Shown here: piece after piece, positions 7,209 to 7,508 of the stretch
Numbering within the stretch: the first letter of the stretch is position 1
Layout: the number at the start of each line of letters is the position of its first letter
Assembly: GCA_945867725.1 (NCBI GenBank)
Contig: CAMBJI010000094.1
Coordinates: 1 to 7,508 of the forward strand
DNA length: 7,508 nt
Origin: Bordetella parapertussis
GTDB lineage: Bacteria > Pseudomonadota > Gammaproteobacteria > Burkholderiales > Burkholderiaceae_D
Direction: 5' to 3'
Position numbers and translations under genes: made by a program
The notes under the pieces: generated by a model
The model's database searches: none
Told to the model about the DNA's origin: nothing
Seen by the model: only the letters and a program-made list of their open reading frames with translations

Positions 7209-7223
7209 TCACAAGTCCCAATC

Positions 7224-7250
7224 GTTGAACAACAACTGACCTATCGGTCA
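7224..7250. repeat. Two short hairpins after the orphan gene
   Basis: GTTG-AA-CAAC (7224-7233) and TGACC-TATC-GGTCA (7237-7250) are perfect small palindromes lying just before the stronger hairpin at 7253. Together they form three palindromes in about 50 bp. They may be part of one structured 3' end or of a REP-like cluster. Confidence 0.35.
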
Positions 7251-7252
7251 TG

Positions 7253-7290
7253 GTGCGCGGCGCTTGCCGCGCACGCTACCCCATTTTTTT
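7253..7290 (+). terminator. Strong GC-rich hairpin followed by a T run
   Basis: GTGCGCGGC (7253-7261) pairs perfectly with GCCGCGCAC (7266-7274) around GCTT, a 9-bp stem. A T7 run follows at 7284-7290, but 9 nt separate stem and T run, more than in an ideal intrinsic terminator. It is likely to end or reduce transcription from the 6789 gene. The arrangement GGTGCGC...GCGCAC...TACC also resembles the dispersed REP-like palindromes common in proteobacterial intergenic DNA, so it could be one of those. Confidence 0.5.
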
Positions 7291-7314
7291 ATTACGCTCA
7301 CTTATCGGCGCACT

Positions 7315-7508
7315 ATGCACACCTTGTTAATCAACGCATTGCGTTCACACTGCCATCACCCTGACCCCGACATCCAGCGGCTGCTCGACGAAGCCCGCAA
7401 AATACTCGAAGAAGCGCAGGCATCCGCCGAAAAATTTGCTGCAGAACTCATTGCAGGAACTACACTAGCGCAATGTCTCGGCATAGAGAACCAGACACTG
7501 GAAGATAG
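7315..7508 (+). CDS. Start of an unidentified gene, possibly a type III secretion SycD/SicA-like chaperone (cut by window edge)
   Basis: An open frame of 64 codons plus two bases runs from the ATG at 7315 to the right edge. Residues 19-46 look like a charged amphipathic helix (IQRLLDEARKILEEAQ and following). Residues 44-64 read ELIAGTTLAQCLGIENQTLED. From memory this resembles the N-terminal region of class II type III secretion chaperones (SycD, LcrH, IpgC, SicA), where a GxTLxxxxGIxxxxxExxY pattern leads into TPR repeats. The diagnostic TPR part would lie beyond the window, so this is tentative. The opposite strand is also open over much of this stretch, but it gives a serine-rich shadow typical of antisense reading. 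No clear ribosome site precedes the ATG, and the gene begins only 24 bp after the T run of the upstream hairpin. Confidence 0.5.
   Translation, partial: MHTLLINALRSHCHHPDPDIQRLLDEARKILEEAQASAEKFAAELIAGTTLAQCLGIENQTLED

Noticed and set aside
7315..7508. Minus-strand coding region at the right edge
   Set aside because: One reverse frame is open over much of this stretch, but it translates to a Ser/Ala-rich sequence typical of the antisense of a Glu/Ala/Leu helix and ends in a TGA. The plus frame gives the coherent protein.

Overview
The window looks like a chromosomal segment of a betaproteobacterium, most likely a member of the Burkholderiales. The evidence is the gene order (MidA-type methyltransferase, pteridine-reductase-like SDR, folB, ttcA, glmU, glmS), the Burkholderiales-style FolB and TtcA proteins, and a TGCTAAAAT extended -10 in front of glmU. 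The taxon is inferred from remembered gene order and protein style; no search was run.

Layout. Positions 1-931 (minus strand) hold the first 310 codons of a MidA/NDUFAF7-family SAM-dependent methyltransferase, cut by the left edge. A 50-bp divergent promoter region (932-981) separates it from a plus-strand block: folM-like pteridine reductase (982-1749), folB (1783-2178) and ttcA (2179-3129). The folB stop directly abuts the ttcA start. A 91-bp gap with a stem-loop and a probable promoter leads into glmU (3221-4579) and glmS (4588-6414), which are 8 bp apart.

How the genes work together. FolB and the FolM-like protein both act on pterins (dihydroneopterin cleavage; dihydropterin reduction). 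TtcA is a tRNA 2-thiocytidine synthase that probably shares their transcript without sharing their pathway. GlmS makes glucosamine-6-phosphate, and GlmU carries out the last two steps to UDP-GlcNAc, the precursor of peptidoglycan and lipopolysaccharide; GlmM, the middle step, is not in the window. All these core genes look intact with their catalytic residues present.

Downstream of glmS the character changes. A 374-bp gene-free stretch (6415-6788) carries three close hairpins and then becomes AT-rich with several T runs. It is followed by a small orphan gene (6789-7208) encoding a polar, acidic N-terminal half and a paired hydrophobic segment near the C terminus. Next come tandem hairpins resembling a terminator or a REP-like element (7224-7290), then the start of another gene (7315 to the right edge). 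Its N-terminal pattern resembles, by eye and only tentatively, SycD/LcrH/SicA-type type III secretion chaperones. The most interesting hypothesis is that the right end is the border of an accessory island at the glmS 3' end, possibly linked to type III secretion. The sequence to the right of 7508 is needed to test it.
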